In this document: positions 63,209 through 64,000 of the stretch, piece by piece | Layout of the letters: each line of letters begins with the position of its first letter | Position numbering within the stretch: position 1 is the stretch's first letter | DNA from: Pseudaminobacter soli (ex Zhang et al. 2022) | GTDB lineage: Bacteria; Pseudomonadota; Alphaproteobacteria; Rhizobiales; Rhizobiaceae | Direction: 5' to 3' | DNA length: 64,000 nucleotides | NCBI RefSeq assembly: GCF_014595955.1 | Contig: NZ_JABVCF010000013.1 | Coordinates: 62,676 to 126,675 of the forward strand | Program-made: the position numbers and the translations under genes | Notes under the pieces: generated by a model | The model's database searches: none | Seen by the model: the letters and a program-made list of their open reading frames with translations, nothing else | Told to the model about the DNA's origin: nothing

Positions 63209-64000
63209 CTACCACCACTTCTCCGGTTCGAAGCGGCCAGCCGCCTGCTCGATGACGTGCGCCGTCTGGAAAAGCGTCTCCTCGTCGAAGGGGCGGCCGA
63301 TGAGTTGCAGGCCGAGCGGCAGGCCGTGCCCATCCAGGCCGGCGGGAACGGCGATGCCGGGCAGCCCCGCCATGTTCACCGTCACGGTGAAGATGTCGTT
63401 CAGGTACATCTTCACCGGATCGGCGGCCATGTCCTCGTCGGCGATGCCGAAGGCGGCGGACGGCGTCGCCGGGGTGAGGATCACGTCGACGCCACTGTCG
63501 AAGACGTTCTCGAAATCGCGCTTGATCAGCGTCCGGACCTTCTGAGCCTGCAGATAGTAGGCGTCGTAGTAGCCGGCCGAGAGCACATAGGTGCCGATCA
63601 TGATGCGGCGCTTCACCTCGCGGCCAAAACCCTCGGCGCGGCTCTTCTCGTACATCTCGACGATGTCGCGCCCCGGCACCCGAAGGCCGTAGCGCACGCC
63701 GTCATAGCGCGCGAGGTTCGAGGAGGCCTCGGCCGGGGCGACGATGTAATAGGCCGGCAGGGCGTATTTGGTGTGCGGCAGCGAGATGTCGACGATCTCG
63801 GCGCCGGCATCCTTGAGCCAGGCGATACCCTTTTGCCAGAGCGCCTCGATCTCCTCCGGCATGCCCTCGACGCGGTATTCCCGGGGAATGCCGACCTTCA
63901 TGCCCTTGACCGAACGCCCGAGCGCGGCCTCGTAGTCGGGCACGGGGCGATCGACCGAAGTCGTATCCTTGTCGTCAACCGACGCCATCGACTTGAGCAG
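63209..64000 (-). CDS. gatA: Aspartyl/glutamyl-tRNA amidotransferase subunit A, 5' end beyond window
   Basis: GatA is the amidase of GatCAB, which converts misacylated Glu-tRNA(Gln) to Gln-tRNA(Gln). The visible 263 C-terminal codons are in frame to the window edge ([15 protein letters not shown]). They include [48 protein letters not shown] and [13 protein letters not shown], then [25 protein letters not shown]. The Ser-cis-Ser-Lys triad lies in the missing N-terminal half. A full GatA is about 490 residues. The gene is broken only by the window boundary. Confidence 0.95.
   Translation of the reverse strand: MLKSMASVDDKDTTSVDRPVPDYEAALGRSVKGMKVGIPREYRVEGMPEEIEALWQKGIAWLKDAGAEIVDISLPHTKYALPAYYIVAPAEASSNLARYDGVRYGLRVPGRDIVEMYEKSRAEGFGREVKRRIMIGTYVLSAGYYDAYYLQAQKVRTLIKRDFENVFDSGVDVILTPATPSAAFGIADEDMAADPVKMYLNDIFTVTVNMAGLPGIAVPAGLDGHGLPLGLQLIGRPFDEETLFQTAHVIEQAAGRFEPEKWW

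Overview
The window is GC-rich chromosomal DNA from an alphaproteobacterium of the order Hyphomicrobiales (Rhizobiales), most like Mesorhizobium and other Phyllobacteriaceae. The evidence is gene order (ppiD-trpD-trpC-moaC-moeA-lexA; rpsB-tsf-pyrH-frr-uppS-cdsA-rseP-bamA-lpxD-fabZ-lpxA-lpxI-lpxB), a PdhB with an N-terminal lipoyl domain, LpxI in place of LpxH, a lexA operator of the GAAC-N7-GAAC type, a two-Cys rhizobial-type porin, and GC-rich palindromic repeats of the kind scattered through Mesorhizobium intergenic regions. The genus is an inference. Almost everything is core housekeeping DNA; I see no phage, IS element, CRISPR array, rRNA or tRNA.

Layout. (1) 1-11154, minus strand: pdhA-pdhB-DUF5076-uma2-pdhC-hdeD-SGNH hydrolase-lpdA form one tight operon for the pyruvate dehydrogenase complex, followed by glmU and glmS (amino-sugar and UDP-GlcNAc synthesis; glmS is cut by the window edge). 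(2) 11342-13012: ftsB and eno. (3) 13127-18235: a looser, repeat-rich stretch with a methanethiol-oxidase-like protein and a membrane partner, an orphan TadG-like protein and an EF-hand protein. (4) 18236-23575: pyrG, an L,D-transpeptidase, secG, a hypothetical gene and tpiA. (5) 23705-29151, plus strand: ppiD, trpD, trpC, moaC, moeA, packed nearly end to end. (6) 29344-37394: porin, lexA with its SOS operator, comEC, gltX, gltA. (7) 37452-50612, minus strand: read 5'->3' this is rpsB-tsf-pyrH-frr-uppS-cdsA-rseP-bamA-lpxD-fabZ-lpxA-lpxI-lpxB, joining translation, undecaprenyl and phospholipid precursors, outer-membrane assembly and lipid A synthesis. (8) 50867-64000: a GT39-like membrane glycosyltransferase, clpA-clpS, a phasin, a SPOR-domain D,D-carboxypeptidase, a membrane J-protein, DUF1489, dodecin, sdaA, a 42-residue membrane protein, DUF599, a YdcF protein and the 3' part of gatA.

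The most interesting signals are not large new operons. A palindromic repeat of the intergenic type lies in frame inside the interdomain linker of PdhC. Another repeat family (core TAGGCAGTCGG) sits at two convergent gene ends and supplies or abuts stop codons. DUF5076 and a Uma2-type nuclease are embedded in the pyruvate dehydrogenase operon. A 42-codon membrane protein has its own terminator. dxr and lipA are missing from slots where I would expect them. I do not see an obviously undescribed multi-gene system, and say so plainly.
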